6,046 nucleotides of DNA, taken from DATJQF01 sp035505995. GTDB taxonomy: Bacteria > Bacteroidota > Bacteroidia > Bacteroidales > FEN-979. A program made the translations under genes and the position numbers. Shown here one piece after another: positions 1 through 5,308 of this stretch; the stretch's first letter is position 1, and each line of letters begins with the position of its first letter. The notes beneath the pieces are model-generated. The model worked only from the letters and a program-made list of their open reading frames with translations, was not told where the DNA came from and ran no database searches. The stretch spans positions 1-6,046 of the forward strand of contig DATJQF010000109.1 of the NCBI GenBank assembly GCA_035505995.1, written 5' to 3'.

Positions 1-367
1 CACAAACATCTCCGTTACATGGACCTGGAAATCCAGTATCAGGTGTAAAGGTTATACCACCGGGTGTATTATCAAAAGAATAATACGTCATAACATTTTT
101 ATCATAATAGAGTGTCAGAGTTATAGAACCCACGTCATTAAAATTGCTCACTGTAATGGGGACACTTACTATTTGTCCGGGGCAGGTAGTTACCGTTGCC
201 GCAGTTGTAACAGGGCCTGGAACAGTCTGCCCTCTTACCGGATTTAAAATGCCGCCCAGGCAGAACCCCAGTAAGGTCAAGCCAATTATTAATCCTTTAC
301 CCGATGACCTGCGGGCTATCCGCGTTTGCCCGGTCATCCCGGAAATGAGTACACCTCTTGATTTCAT
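1..367 (-). CDS. Secreted protein with cohesin-like domain, N-terminal part (runs off the left edge)
   Basis: Reading leftward from the ATG at 367 gives 122 codons with no stop, so the 3' part lies outside the window. Residues 1-24 are basic (RIARRSSGK). A hydrophobic core follows at about 25-41, then NPVRG before QTV, which reads as a Sec signal peptide cleaved near residue 46. The mature part has the pattern CPGQIVSVPITVSNFNDVGS followed by a YYDKNVMTYYSFD segment. This resembles the first strands of cohesin or carbohydrate-binding-like beta-sandwich domains (V.VPVTVSN...L.L.YDP.VL.Y), which are common in large Bacteroidetes surface or type IX-secreted proteins. An in-frame TAA four codons upstream makes 367 the first possible ATG; Met11 (337) is an alternative and leaves a more compact signal peptide. 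No Shine-Dalgarno or clear promoter box precedes it. Function, length and any C-terminal sorting domain cannot be seen. The domain call comes from pattern memory, not a search. Confidence 0.62.
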   Translation of the reverse strand, partial: MKSRGVLISGMTGQTRIARRSSGKGLIIGLTLLGFCLGGILNPVRGQTVPGPVTTAATVTTCPGQIVSVPITVSNFNDVGSITLTLYYDKNVMTYYSFDNTPGGITFTPDTGFPGPCNGDVC

Positions 368-475
368 ATGGCTGAGTTTTTATGTTTCCTGATGATTTAT
401 CGGTTTGAAAGGGAGCACCGGCTGATTGCCTTGCTTCCTAATGAATGTGCTGAAACTTCCGGGAAAGCAAATGCC

Positions 476-498
476 CCTCCCCTCCGCTTACGGGGAGG
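476..498. repeat. Perfect 7-bp inverted repeat (CCTCCCC/GGGGAGG)
   Basis: CCTCCCC (476-482) and GGGGAGG (492-498) flank a 9-nt loop. No T-run follows on either strand, so it does not look like an intrinsic terminator. It may be an intergenic repeat or part of the leader of the leftward gene. Confidence 0.45.
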
Positions 499-589
499 AA
501 CCGTAGAAAATGATAAATAAACATTCTTCATGCCGGGGGGCATTGGGTCAATAACGGAGGAGGAAGACATATAAAATACTTCATCCCCC

Positions 590-605
590 TGCCAGATACC
601 TGGCA
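590..605. repeat. Perfect 6-bp inverted repeat (TGCCAG/CTGGCA)
   Basis: TGCCAG-ATAC-CTGGCA forms a 6-bp stem with a 4-nt loop. As a near-symmetric dyad it could be a protein-binding site or a small hairpin. It lies about 220 bp upstream of the cohesin-like gene start. No T-run follows. Confidence 0.35.
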
Positions 606-718
606 CCCGCTTCAAAAATTAATTCAGAAAATTCGTATAACTAATATGCAGCTTAATTATACCCGTGCAAATTAATACTATATTTTCTGAAAAAAAATTA
701 TTTAATGACCTTTTTTGC

Positions 719-753
719 AAAAAAAATAGGGCGGTACCTGCGTACCACCCTAT
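719..753 (-). terminator. Intrinsic terminator of the rpsU-xerC-hpf cluster
   Basis: Read on the minus strand, a 12-bp stem (753-742 with 737-726) closes a 4-nt loop. Eleven pairs are Watson-Crick and one is a G-U wobble (732/747). Eight U residues (726-719) follow immediately. It starts 28 bp after the hpf stop codon. This is a textbook Rho-independent terminator and marks the end of the cluster, so the cohesin-like gene further left should be transcribed separately. Confidence 0.93.
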
Positions 754-781
754 CGTACTTATTTAAATACTTAATATACTG

Positions 782-1081
782 TCAGATATGCTTTATTTTC
801 TCCTTGTGCCGCACCAGTTGCTTTTTCAATGCATCCACCGCGACATCCGTCGCCTCCTCGAAAGTCTTGGCCTGCTTCTTCGCAAAAAGGTCATACCCGC
901 GGATGATCAGGCGGATCTCGGCGATCTTGTTCTCCCGCGATTCGGAATTTTCCAGCTTCAGCATCACCTCCGCCCCGATCACCCCTTCATAGAGCGCGGG
1001 CATCTTCTGAAGCCTCTCCTTGATAAAAGAATCCAGCTTGCTGTCGGATTTGAAATGGACAGTGTTGATCTTGACATTCAT
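782..1081 (-). CDS. hpf: Short ribosome hibernation promoting factor (HPF / RaiA family)
   Basis: This 99-residue protein begins MNVKINTVHFKSDSKLDSFI and matches the single-domain sigma-54 modulation / ribosomal protein S30AE family, with its beta-alpha-beta-beta-beta-alpha layout. HPF binds the 30S decoding region in slow growth, occludes the mRNA and tRNA sites, and in short-HPF organisms promotes inactive 100S dimers together with a partner. Lys/Arg-rich patches (KKQAK at about 68-72, KKQLVRHKEKIK at 86-97) fit rRNA contacts. The protein lacks the C-terminal dimerisation domain of long HPF. It is the last gene of the minus-strand cluster: the xerC stop ends at 1096, 14 bp upstream of this ATG, and a strong terminator follows. 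The start at 1081 is fixed by an AAAGGAGGT site 5 nt upstream. Two nearby ATGs (1085, 1077) are out of frame. Confidence 0.93.
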   Translation of the reverse strand: MNVKINTVHFKSDSKLDSFIKERLQKMPALYEGVIGAEVMLKLENSESRENKIAEIRLIIRGYDLFAKKQAKTFEEATDVAVDALKKQLVRHKEKIKHI

Positions 1082-1085
1082 CCAT

Positions 1086-1094
1086 ACCTCCTTT
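1086..1094 (-). promoter_or_regulatory. Strong Shine-Dalgarno site of hpf
   Basis: AAAGGAGGT on the minus strand matches nine consecutive bases of the usual 16S anti-Shine-Dalgarno tail (CACCUCCUUU). It sits 5 nt after GGAGG from the hpf ATG at 1081 and just inside the xerC-hpf gap. It fixes the start at 1081 over the out-of-frame ATG at 1085, which is too close. Most Bacteroidetes genes, and all other starts in this window, lack such a site. Confidence 0.85.
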
Positions 1095-1095
1095 T

Positions 1096-1974
1096 CTAAG
1101 CCCTCGGATGGGCCTGTTTGTAAATTTTCTTGAGTTTCTCGATCGTATTATGGGTGTAGATCTGGGTGGCCGAAAGGTTGGCATGACCCAGCAATTCCTT
1201 GACGGCATTCAGGTCGGCCCCGTTATTCAGCAGGTGCGTGGCAAAGGTGTGGCGCAATACGTGGGGGGACTTTTTGGTCAGGGTAGTGACCTGTGACAGG
1301 TAACGGATAACGAGCCGGTACACATATTTAGGGTAGATCTTATTCCCGCTGTCGGTGACGATCAATCCTGCCTCTTCTTTCGCAATTCTTCCCCTCTCCT
1401 CAAGATACCTTTGCATAAGATCCCCAAACTTAGGGGTAAACGGGATCAGGCGCTCTTTATTACGTTTCCCCAGCACTTTCAGGGTGGAACGGTGGAAATC
1501 GACGTCGGTGCATTCCAGGTGCACCAGCTCCGAAAGCCGCATGCCGGTGCCGTACAGCATCTCCAGCACCAGCCGGTCGCGCAGCGCGGGAAACCCTTCC
1601 CCGAACGCGATCCCGTCGAGGAGCAGCTCCATTTTTTCTTTTTCCACGAAAACCGGCAATCGCTTCGGCGTTTTGGGGGAGATCACATTCCGGACCGGGT
1701 TCTGATCCACCTCCCCTTCTTTCTGAAGGAACCGGAAAAACGATTTCAGGGTGGTGAGCTTGCGGTTCACCGACCGCGGGGAGATCCCCTTTTCCATCAG
1801 GGCCACCACCCAGGAACGGACCAGGGTGGCATTAATTTCCTGAAGGCCGGTGCCGGGATATTGCTCCTGCAGGAAGGCGGTGAACTGGTCGAGGTCGTTG
1901 CGGTAAGCGGCTACAGTATGGGGAGAGTATCGTTTCTCAAACTGGATATAGGCGATGAACCTATTCGGATCCAT
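1096..1974 (-). CDS. xerC: Tyrosine recombinase XerC/XerD type
   Basis: The product has 292 residues, the usual size for Xer recombinases (about 290-300). Residues 1-85 form the SAM-like core-binding domain (SPHTVAAYRNDLDQF, SPRSVNRKLTTLKSFFRFL). The catalytic domain carries the full active set: Arg146 in GTGMRLSEL, Lys170 in KVLGKRNKER, His238 and Arg241 in SPHVLRHTFA, His264 in LLGHANLS, and nucleophile Tyr273 in QIYTHN. Xer proteins resolve chromosome dimers at dif by forming a 3'-phosphotyrosyl intermediate, coordinated by FtsK. An intact active site and housekeeping neighbours (rpsU upstream, hpf 14 bp downstream) favour a chromosomal Xer protein over a phage or transposon integrase. Whether it acts as the XerC or XerD partner cannot be told from sequence alone. 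No Shine-Dalgarno precedes the ATG at 1974. Confidence 0.93.
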   Translation of the reverse strand: MDPNRFIAYIQFEKRYSPHTVAAYRNDLDQFTAFLQEQYPGTGLQEINATLVRSWVVALMEKGISPRSVNRKLTTLKSFFRFLQKEGEVDQNPVRNVISPKTPKRLPVFVEKEKMELLLDGIAFGEGFPALRDRLVLEMLYGTGMRLSELVHLECTDVDFHRSTLKVLGKRNKERLIPFTPKFGDLMQRYLEERGRIAKEEAGLIVTDSGNKIYPKYVYRLVIRYLSQVTTLTKKSPHVLRHTFATHLLNNGADLNAVKELLGHANLSATQIYTHNTIEKLKKIYKQAHPRA

Positions 1975-1991
1975 TCAGTGGAAAATAATTA

Positions 1992-1999
1992 CAAATATA
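1992..1999 (-). promoter_or_regulatory. Possible -7 box of an internal promoter before xerC
   Basis: TATATTTG on the minus strand matches the Bacteroidetes -7 consensus TAnnTTTG and lies 17 bp before the xerC ATG. No TTTG -33 box is found at the usual spacing, so it is weaker than the rpsU promoter. It would let xerC-hpf be transcribed without rpsU. The rpsU-xerC gap is 104 bp with no convincing terminator, so read-through is also likely. Confidence 0.35.
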
Positions 2000-2078
2000 C
2001 GCTAAGGTGAACCGGATGATACGGTACCGTGAAAATATTCCGGGAAACGGCCGGAAAGGGGTTCACAGCAGAAAAGGA

Positions 2079-2273
2079 TTACCTGGATTCCGAGTCCTGG
2101 ATCTTCTGGATGAAGATGGCGCGCTGCACGCTGTCGCGCTTCTTAACCGAGGGCTTGGTGAATTTCTGACGCACGCGAAGCTCTTTTACCACGCCGGTCT
2201 TTTCAAATTTTCTCTTCAGCTTTTTTAAGGCCCGGTCGATGCTTTCGCCTTCTTTTACGGGTACGATGATCAT
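2079..2273 (-). CDS. rpsU: 30S ribosomal protein bS21
   Basis: The product is 64 residues starting MIIVPVKEGESIDRALKKLK, with KFEKTGVVKELRVRQKF and KPSVKKRDSVQRA. This is a full-length Bacteroidetes-type bS21, very rich in Lys and Arg. bS21 sits on the 30S platform near the 3' end of 16S rRNA. In Flavobacterium johnsoniae it helps, with bS6 and bS18, to sequester the anti-Shine-Dalgarno, which explains why most Bacteroidetes mRNAs do not use SD pairing. The gene heads the rpsU-xerC-hpf cluster and has its own promoter (2328-2359) with an untranslated leader of about 50 nt. Before the ATG at 2273 only a weak purine stretch (AAAGAAAGAG, about 10 nt away) is seen, not a strong SD. Confidence 0.96.
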   Translation of the reverse strand: MIIVPVKEGESIDRALKKLKRKFEKTGVVKELRVRQKFTKPSVKKRDSVQRAIFIQKIQDSESR

Positions 2274-2327
2274 GAATGGATAACTCTCTTTCTTTAAATA
2301 ATGATTACTCTGTTAATTAACGGGGTG

Positions 2328-2359
2328 CAAAAGTACAGCGGAAAAATCAATTATCCAAA
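2328..2359 (-). promoter_or_regulatory. Bacteroidetes-type promoter of rpsU
   Basis: On the minus strand, TTTG (2359-2356) is followed after 20 nt by TACTTTTG (2335-2328). These match the primary sigma factor -33 (TTTG) and -7 (TAnnTTTG) elements of Bacteroidetes. Transcription should start about 5-7 nt further on, near 2321-2323, leaving a leader of about 50 nt before rpsU. Confidence 0.78.
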
Positions 2360-2365
2360 TAAAAA

Positions 2366-2405
2366 GTTGGCAGTGGGCAGAAGAGTTGGCAGTTGGCAGT
2401 TGGCA
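2366..2405. repeat. Heptamer tandem repeat (GTTGGCA)n
   Basis: GTTGGCA occurs at 2366-2372, as the variant GTGGGCA at 2373-2379, and then three perfect copies at 2385-2405. A 5-bp break (GAAGA, 2380-2384) splits the array. On the transcribed strand it reads TGCCAAC repeated and ends 6 bp upstream of the rpsU -33 box. It is probably a slippage-prone simple repeat; a role as an operator array is possible but unsupported. Confidence 0.8.
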
Positions 2406-2465
2406 GAAAAAAGTTGTGGACGGACATGCTACCTTTTTGAGAAACGCCCGGAGATTTTATCGGAA

Positions 2466-2551
2466 CGCGGATGACACGGATGCCTTTGGCATGCACGGAT
2501 CAACGCGGATTTGTTTATCCGCGATCATCCGCCTGATCCGTGTTATCCGCG
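2466..2551. repeat. Eight-unit inverted-repeat structure (4 x CNCGGAT, 4 x ATCCGNN)
   Basis: Four units of CGCGGAT/CACGGAT (2466, 2475, 2494, 2504) are mirrored by four of ATCCGCG/ATCCGCC/ATCCGTG/ATCCGCG (2517, 2527, 2536, 2545). The outer arms 2466-2481 and 2536-2551 match at 15 of 16 positions. The inner arms 2504-2510 and 2517-2523 pair perfectly around a 6-nt loop. An alternative 9-bp pairing, 2494-2502 with 2534-2542, is also perfect. It begins 11 bp after the stop codon of the minus-strand peptidase gene and would sit in its 3' untranslated region. No T-run follows, so it is more likely a dispersed palindromic repeat or mRNA-end stabiliser than a simple intrinsic terminator. Similar ATCCGCG/ATCCGTG repeats are common in environmental bacterial genomes. 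Confidence 0.85.
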
Positions 2552-2562
2552 TGCCATGCTCA

Positions 2563-4752
2563 TCAGAAATTATCAAAGATGAAATCCGTCATCCTCTTGT
2601 AAAGATGGTAGCTGGTGTTCTTCCCGGTATAGATCCCGTGGTTGCAGTTGGGGTAAAGCTGCATCTCGAACTGCTTGTTGGCCGCCACCAGCGCCGTGAT
2701 CATGTCGTACGTGTTCTGGGTATGCACGTTATCGTCGGCCATGCCGTGGATCAGCAGCAGCTTCCCTTTCAGCCCGTCGGCATGGTTCACCGGGGAGTTC
2801 TGCTCATAGCCGTCGGGGTTCTCCTTCGGCGTCCGCATGAACCGCTCCGTATAGATGTTGTCGTAGTATTTCCAGTTGGTCACGGGGGCGACTGCCACGC
2901 CCAGGCTGAAGTAATCGGCCCCTTGGGTCAGGCACGACAGGGTGAGATAGCCCCCGAAGCTCCAGCCCCACATGCCTATTTTGTCCTTATCTACATAGGG
3001 AAGCGAGGCAAAATACTTCGCCGCTTCGATCTGGTCGAGGGTTTCGTATTTCCCCAGCTGCAGGTAGGTCATCTTCTTGAACTCCTCCCCTCTTCCGCCC
3101 GTTCCGCGGTTATCCACCGAAACGACGATGATCCCGTGCTGCGCCCAGAGCTGGTTCCAGCTGTTCACCGCACCCCAGGAATTCACGACGGTCTGCGATC
3201 CGGGACCGCCATAGATCGTGAACAGGACCGGGTACTTTTTCAGCGGGTCGAAATCGGGAGGTCGCAGGATCCAGGCGTTGAGGATCACGTTATCGCCGGT
3301 CGGGATCGTGATGAACTCCGCGAGGGAAAAATTGTACTCCGCCATCAATCCCTTCAGTTTGGCATTGTCCTGCAGCACCCGGACCTCTTTCCCGTCCGCC
3401 GAATTCACGGTAATATAGGGCGGGGTGTTGATATCCGACCAGCGGTTGATAAAGTAGGCAAAGGTGGCGCTGAAGTCGGCGCTGTTCGTCCCTTTCTTCT
3501 CCGACAGCCGGGTCTTTCTCTGCCCGTCCAGCGAAACCGAATACACCTCCTTATCCAGGGGAGAGCCTTCATTGGACTGGTAATAGACCAGCCCTTTCGC
3601 CTCGTCCACCCCGTACACGGTCACCACCTCCCAGGACCCGCCGGTCAGCTGTTTCACCAGGTTTCCTTTCAGATCGTACAGGTAAATATGCCGGAAGCCG
3701 TCCTTTTCGCTGGTCAGCAGGAAATGGGCCTTGTCTTTCAGGAAGTGCCAGTCGTCGTTGATCTCGATGTAATATTTATTCTCTTCCGTGTAGATCACTT
3801 TCGTCCTGCCGGTCGCCGCATCGGCCAGCAGCAGCTCCAGCTTGTTCTGGTGCCGGTTCAGCCGGTACAGCGCCAGGGTGGCCGGGTCTTCGGTCCAGCG
3901 GATCCGCGGGATATAGATATCGGTATCCTTTCCGATATCCACGGGCAGGATCTTCCCCGAGCCGGCATCGAAGATATGGATGGTGATCAGGGAATTATTC
4001 TCGCCCGCTTTCGGGTATTTGTATTTGTACTGTTCGGGATAGAGATCCCCGTAATAGGTAAGCTGATATTCCTTCACCTTGCTCTCATCAAACCGGTAGA
4101 AGGCGATCCTTTTATTATCGGGCGACCAGAAGAAGGCCTGGGTGAACTCGAACTCCTCTTCATACACCCAATCGGTTGCGCCGTTGATGATCTCATTCAC
4201 CTTCCCGTCCCCCGTGATCTGCTTCTCGGAACCGGTAGCCAGGTCGGTGAGAAACAGGTTGTTATCCCTGACGAAGGCCACCCGGCTCCCGTCCGGCGAA
4301 AACTCCGCGAGGCGCTGCTTCCCGTTCTTCGAGAGGGGCATCAGCTTGCGGGTTTTCAGGTCATAGATGTAGTAAAACGACTTGGAGGAATAGCGGTAGA
4401 TGGCTTCCTCGTCGGTGGCGAACAGGATCTTCGATTCATCCTGGCTGAAGCTGAAGCTGCCCATGTCGATGGGGACCGTATCCCCGGCGGGGATCAGCTG
4501 CGAAGCGGTGACCAGGACGGAAGAGAGGTTCCCGGTGGCGTATTCATATACATTCAGGCTGTCTTTTTTCAACTGGCAGAAGTGAACGCCGTCCTTCATG
4601 GACTGGATCCCGTAAACGCCTTTTGAGGAGAACTTGCGGTTCCTGAAGACATCGTCGAAGGTGATCGTCTTGCGTTCGGTTTGCGAAAACGCCGTCGCGA
4701 ACGCCATTCCCGACAGAAGCAGGATCAGGCCGAACCGGTAAGGTCTTTTCAT
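2563..4752 (-). CDS. Exported S9B serine peptidase, dipeptidyl-peptidase IV type
   Basis: The protein has 729 residues from the ATG at 4752, the normal size for bacterial DPP-IV. Residues 1-23 are a signal peptide (MKRPYR, hydrophobic core, then AFS before Q), so it acts in the periplasm or outer envelope. Residues about 30-480 form the DPP-IV N-terminal beta-propeller. It contains DWVYEEEF (194-201), whose Glu pair anchors the substrate amino terminus, and Arg120, aligning with human DPP4 Arg125. Residues about 490-729 are the alpha/beta hydrolase domain: Tyr514 in YGGPGSQ, nucleophile Ser598 in GWSFGGY, Asp673 and Asn675 in HGMADDNVH, and His705 in NCNHGIY. It should release X-Pro or X-Ala dipeptides from peptide N-termini. 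The related prolyl tripeptidyl peptidase (PtpA) is hard to exclude. A TTG at 4779 extends the frame nine codons but would bury the signal peptide. Its neighbours do not suggest an operon. Confidence 0.93.
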   Translation of the reverse strand: MKRPYRFGLILLLSGMAFATAFSQTERKTITFDDVFRNRKFSSKGVYGIQSMKDGVHFCQLKKDSLNVYEYATGNLSSVLVTASQLIPAGDTVPIDMGSFSFSQDESKILFATDEEAIYRYSSKSFYYIYDLKTRKLMPLSKNGKQRLAEFSPDGSRVAFVRDNNLFLTDLATGSEKQITGDGKVNEIINGATDWVYEEEFEFTQAFFWSPDNKRIAFYRFDESKVKEYQLTYYGDLYPEQYKYKYPKAGENNSLITIHIFDAGSGKILPVDIGKDTDIYIPRIRWTEDPATLALYRLNRHQNKLELLLADAATGRTKVIYTEENKYYIEINDDWHFLKDKAHFLLTSEKDGFRHIYLYDLKGNLVKQLTGGSWEVVTVYGVDEAKGLVYYQSNEGSPLDKEVYSVSLDGQRKTRLSEKKGTNSADFSATFAYFINRWSDINTPPYITVNSADGKEVRVLQDNAKLKGLMAEYNFSLAEFITIPTGDNVILNAWILRPPDFDPLKKYPVLFTIYGGPGSQTVVNSWGAVNSWNQLWAQHGIIVVSVDNRGTGGRGEEFKKMTYLQLGKYETLDQIEAAKYFASLPYVDKDKIGMWGWSFGGYLTLSCLTQGADYFSLGVAVAPVTNWKYYDNIYTERFMRTPKENPDGYEQNSPVNHADGLKGKLLLIHGMADDNVHTQNTYDMITALVAANKQFEMQLYPNCNHGIYTGKNTSYHLYKRMTDFIFDNF

Positions 4753-4758
4753 ATCTTC

Positions 4759-4788
4759 TTTGATTAACAGTGAAAACAACTAATTTTG
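4759..4788 (+). promoter_or_regulatory. Bacteroidetes-type promoter of the flavin-reductase-domain gene
   Basis: TTTG (4759-4762), 18 nt, then TAATTTTG (4781-4788) fit the -33/-7 consensus well. The predicted start near 4793-4795 leaves a leader of only about 14 nt before the ATG at 4808. No Shine-Dalgarno is present, only the A-rich stretch AAGAAAA, which is typical of Bacteroidetes. Confidence 0.75.
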
Positions 4789-4793
4789 AGCGG

Positions 4794-4801
4794 CAAATTT
4801 A
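4794..4801 (-). promoter_or_regulatory. Predicted -7 box for the S9 peptidase gene
   Basis: TAAATTTG on the minus strand matches TAnnTTTG. The predicted start near 4787-4789 would give a leader of about 36 nt to the ATG at 4752. No TTTG is found at the -33 position, which would lie inside the divergent gene, so this is weaker than the opposing promoter. Confidence 0.45.
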
Positions 4802-4807
4802 AGAAAA

Positions 4808-5308
4808 ATGAAATCTCCTACCGGACCTTTTGACTATTTCAGGGAAACCATGGAGCGTCTCCAGGGCGACGGGATCCTGCTGGTGGCGGGCGACCCTCCC
4901 AATCCCATGACCATCGGCTGGGCAACGATCGGAACGATCTGGCACCGGCCGGTGATGACGGTCCTGGTGCGGCCCACCCGCTATACCTTCCACCTGATGG
5001 AAGAAGCTTCTGATTTTTCCGTTTGCGTGCTGCCGGACAAGTTTGAAAAGCATCTTGCCTTCTGCGGGACCAAATCGGGAAAAGATCATGATAAGATAAA
5101 GGTGTGCGGATTCACCCTGAAACCCGGGAAAATGATCTCCACTCCCTATATTGCCGAATCCGGCTATCATTTCGAATGCCGTACGATCCACCGCCATAAA
5201 CTCGATCCCGACCGGCTGGACGAAAGCATCAGCAAGCGGTTTTACCCGAAGAAAGACTTTCATACCGTCTATTATGGGGAGATTGTCGGGGCGTTTGGCC
5301 GTGATTAA
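4808..5308 (+). CDS. Flavin reductase-like domain protein (FMN-binding split barrel)
   Basis: This complete 166-residue protein matches the flavin reductase-like family (DIM6/NTAB type). The FMN-binding core shows as NPMTIGWATIGTIWHRPVMT (32-51), then VLVRPTRYTFHLMEE (53-67), the FSVCVLP strand (70-76), and the family signature FCGTKSGKDHDK (85-96). Such proteins bind FMN and may reduce flavin with NAD(P)H for a partner oxygenase, or act as stand-alone flavoproteins of unknown substrate. No partner monooxygenase is in the window, so the physiological role is open. It has no signal peptide and should be cytoplasmic. Four Cys residues (73, 86, 100, 124) show no metal-binding spacing. The ATG at 4808 is the first in frame and lies 14 nt after the predicted transcription start. 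It is divergent from the S9 peptidase gene across 55 bp. Confidence 0.9.
   Translation: MKSPTGPFDYFRETMERLQGDGILLVAGDPPNPMTIGWATIGTIWHRPVMTVLVRPTRYTFHLMEEASDFSVCVLPDKFEKHLAFCGTKSGKDHDKIKVCGFTLKPGKMISTPYIAESGYHFECRTIHRHKLDPDRLDESISKRFYPKKDFHTVYYGEIVGAFGRD

Larger units (their letters stand above)
368..718. other. Gene-poor spacer
   Basis: About 350 bp lie between the hpf terminator and the start of the cohesin-like gene. The only open frame of note is a 72-codon minus-strand frame (615-397) with a TTG start; its composition (SSSSVIDPMPPG, PPRKRRGG) does not look like a real protein. The left half is GC-rich with inverted repeats at 476-498 and 590-605. The right half (about 610-718) is strongly AT-rich and has a separated 10-bp inverted repeat (TTCAGAAAAT at 623-632, ATTTTCTGAA at 682-691). 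The promoter of the leftward gene should be here, but I found no TAnnTTTG box on the minus strand. Confidence 0.5.

Noticed and set aside
397..615. 72-codon minus-strand frame in the left spacer
   Set aside because: It has a TTG start, no ribosome site and low-complexity composition, and it spans two inverted repeats. Not convincing as a gene.
1096..1974. Recombinase as the integrase of a mobile element, with the tRNA as its attachment site
   Set aside because: It sits between rpsU and hpf in a housekeeping cluster, has chromosomal Xer length and motifs, and lies more than 3.5 kb from the tRNA. No direct repeat of the tRNA 3' end was seen in the window.
1411..2010. 199-codon plus-strand frame opposite the recombinase gene
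   Set aside because: Antisense shadow of a recombinase with an intact active site; no start signal and no recognisable domain.
2366..2405. Heptamer array as a CRISPR array
   Set aside because: Units are 7 bp and directly adjacent, without spacers of 25-40 bp, and there are no cas genes.
2386..4626. Plus-strand open frame of 746 codons opposite the S9 peptidase gene
   Set aside because: It is an antisense shadow caused by high GC content. The minus strand encodes a complete peptidase with all catalytic residues, whereas the plus frame is rich in His, Arg, Gly and Val runs with no domain and also crosses the repeat region.
4753..4779. TTG start extending the peptidase by nine codons
   Set aside because: It would place a charged nine-residue stretch before the signal peptide and lies within a few bases of the predicted transcription start. 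The ATG at 4752 gives a standard signal peptide.
4799..5263. 154-codon minus-strand frame opposite the flavin-reductase gene
   Set aside because: Antisense shadow; the plus strand holds a recognisable complete family member with a good promoter.
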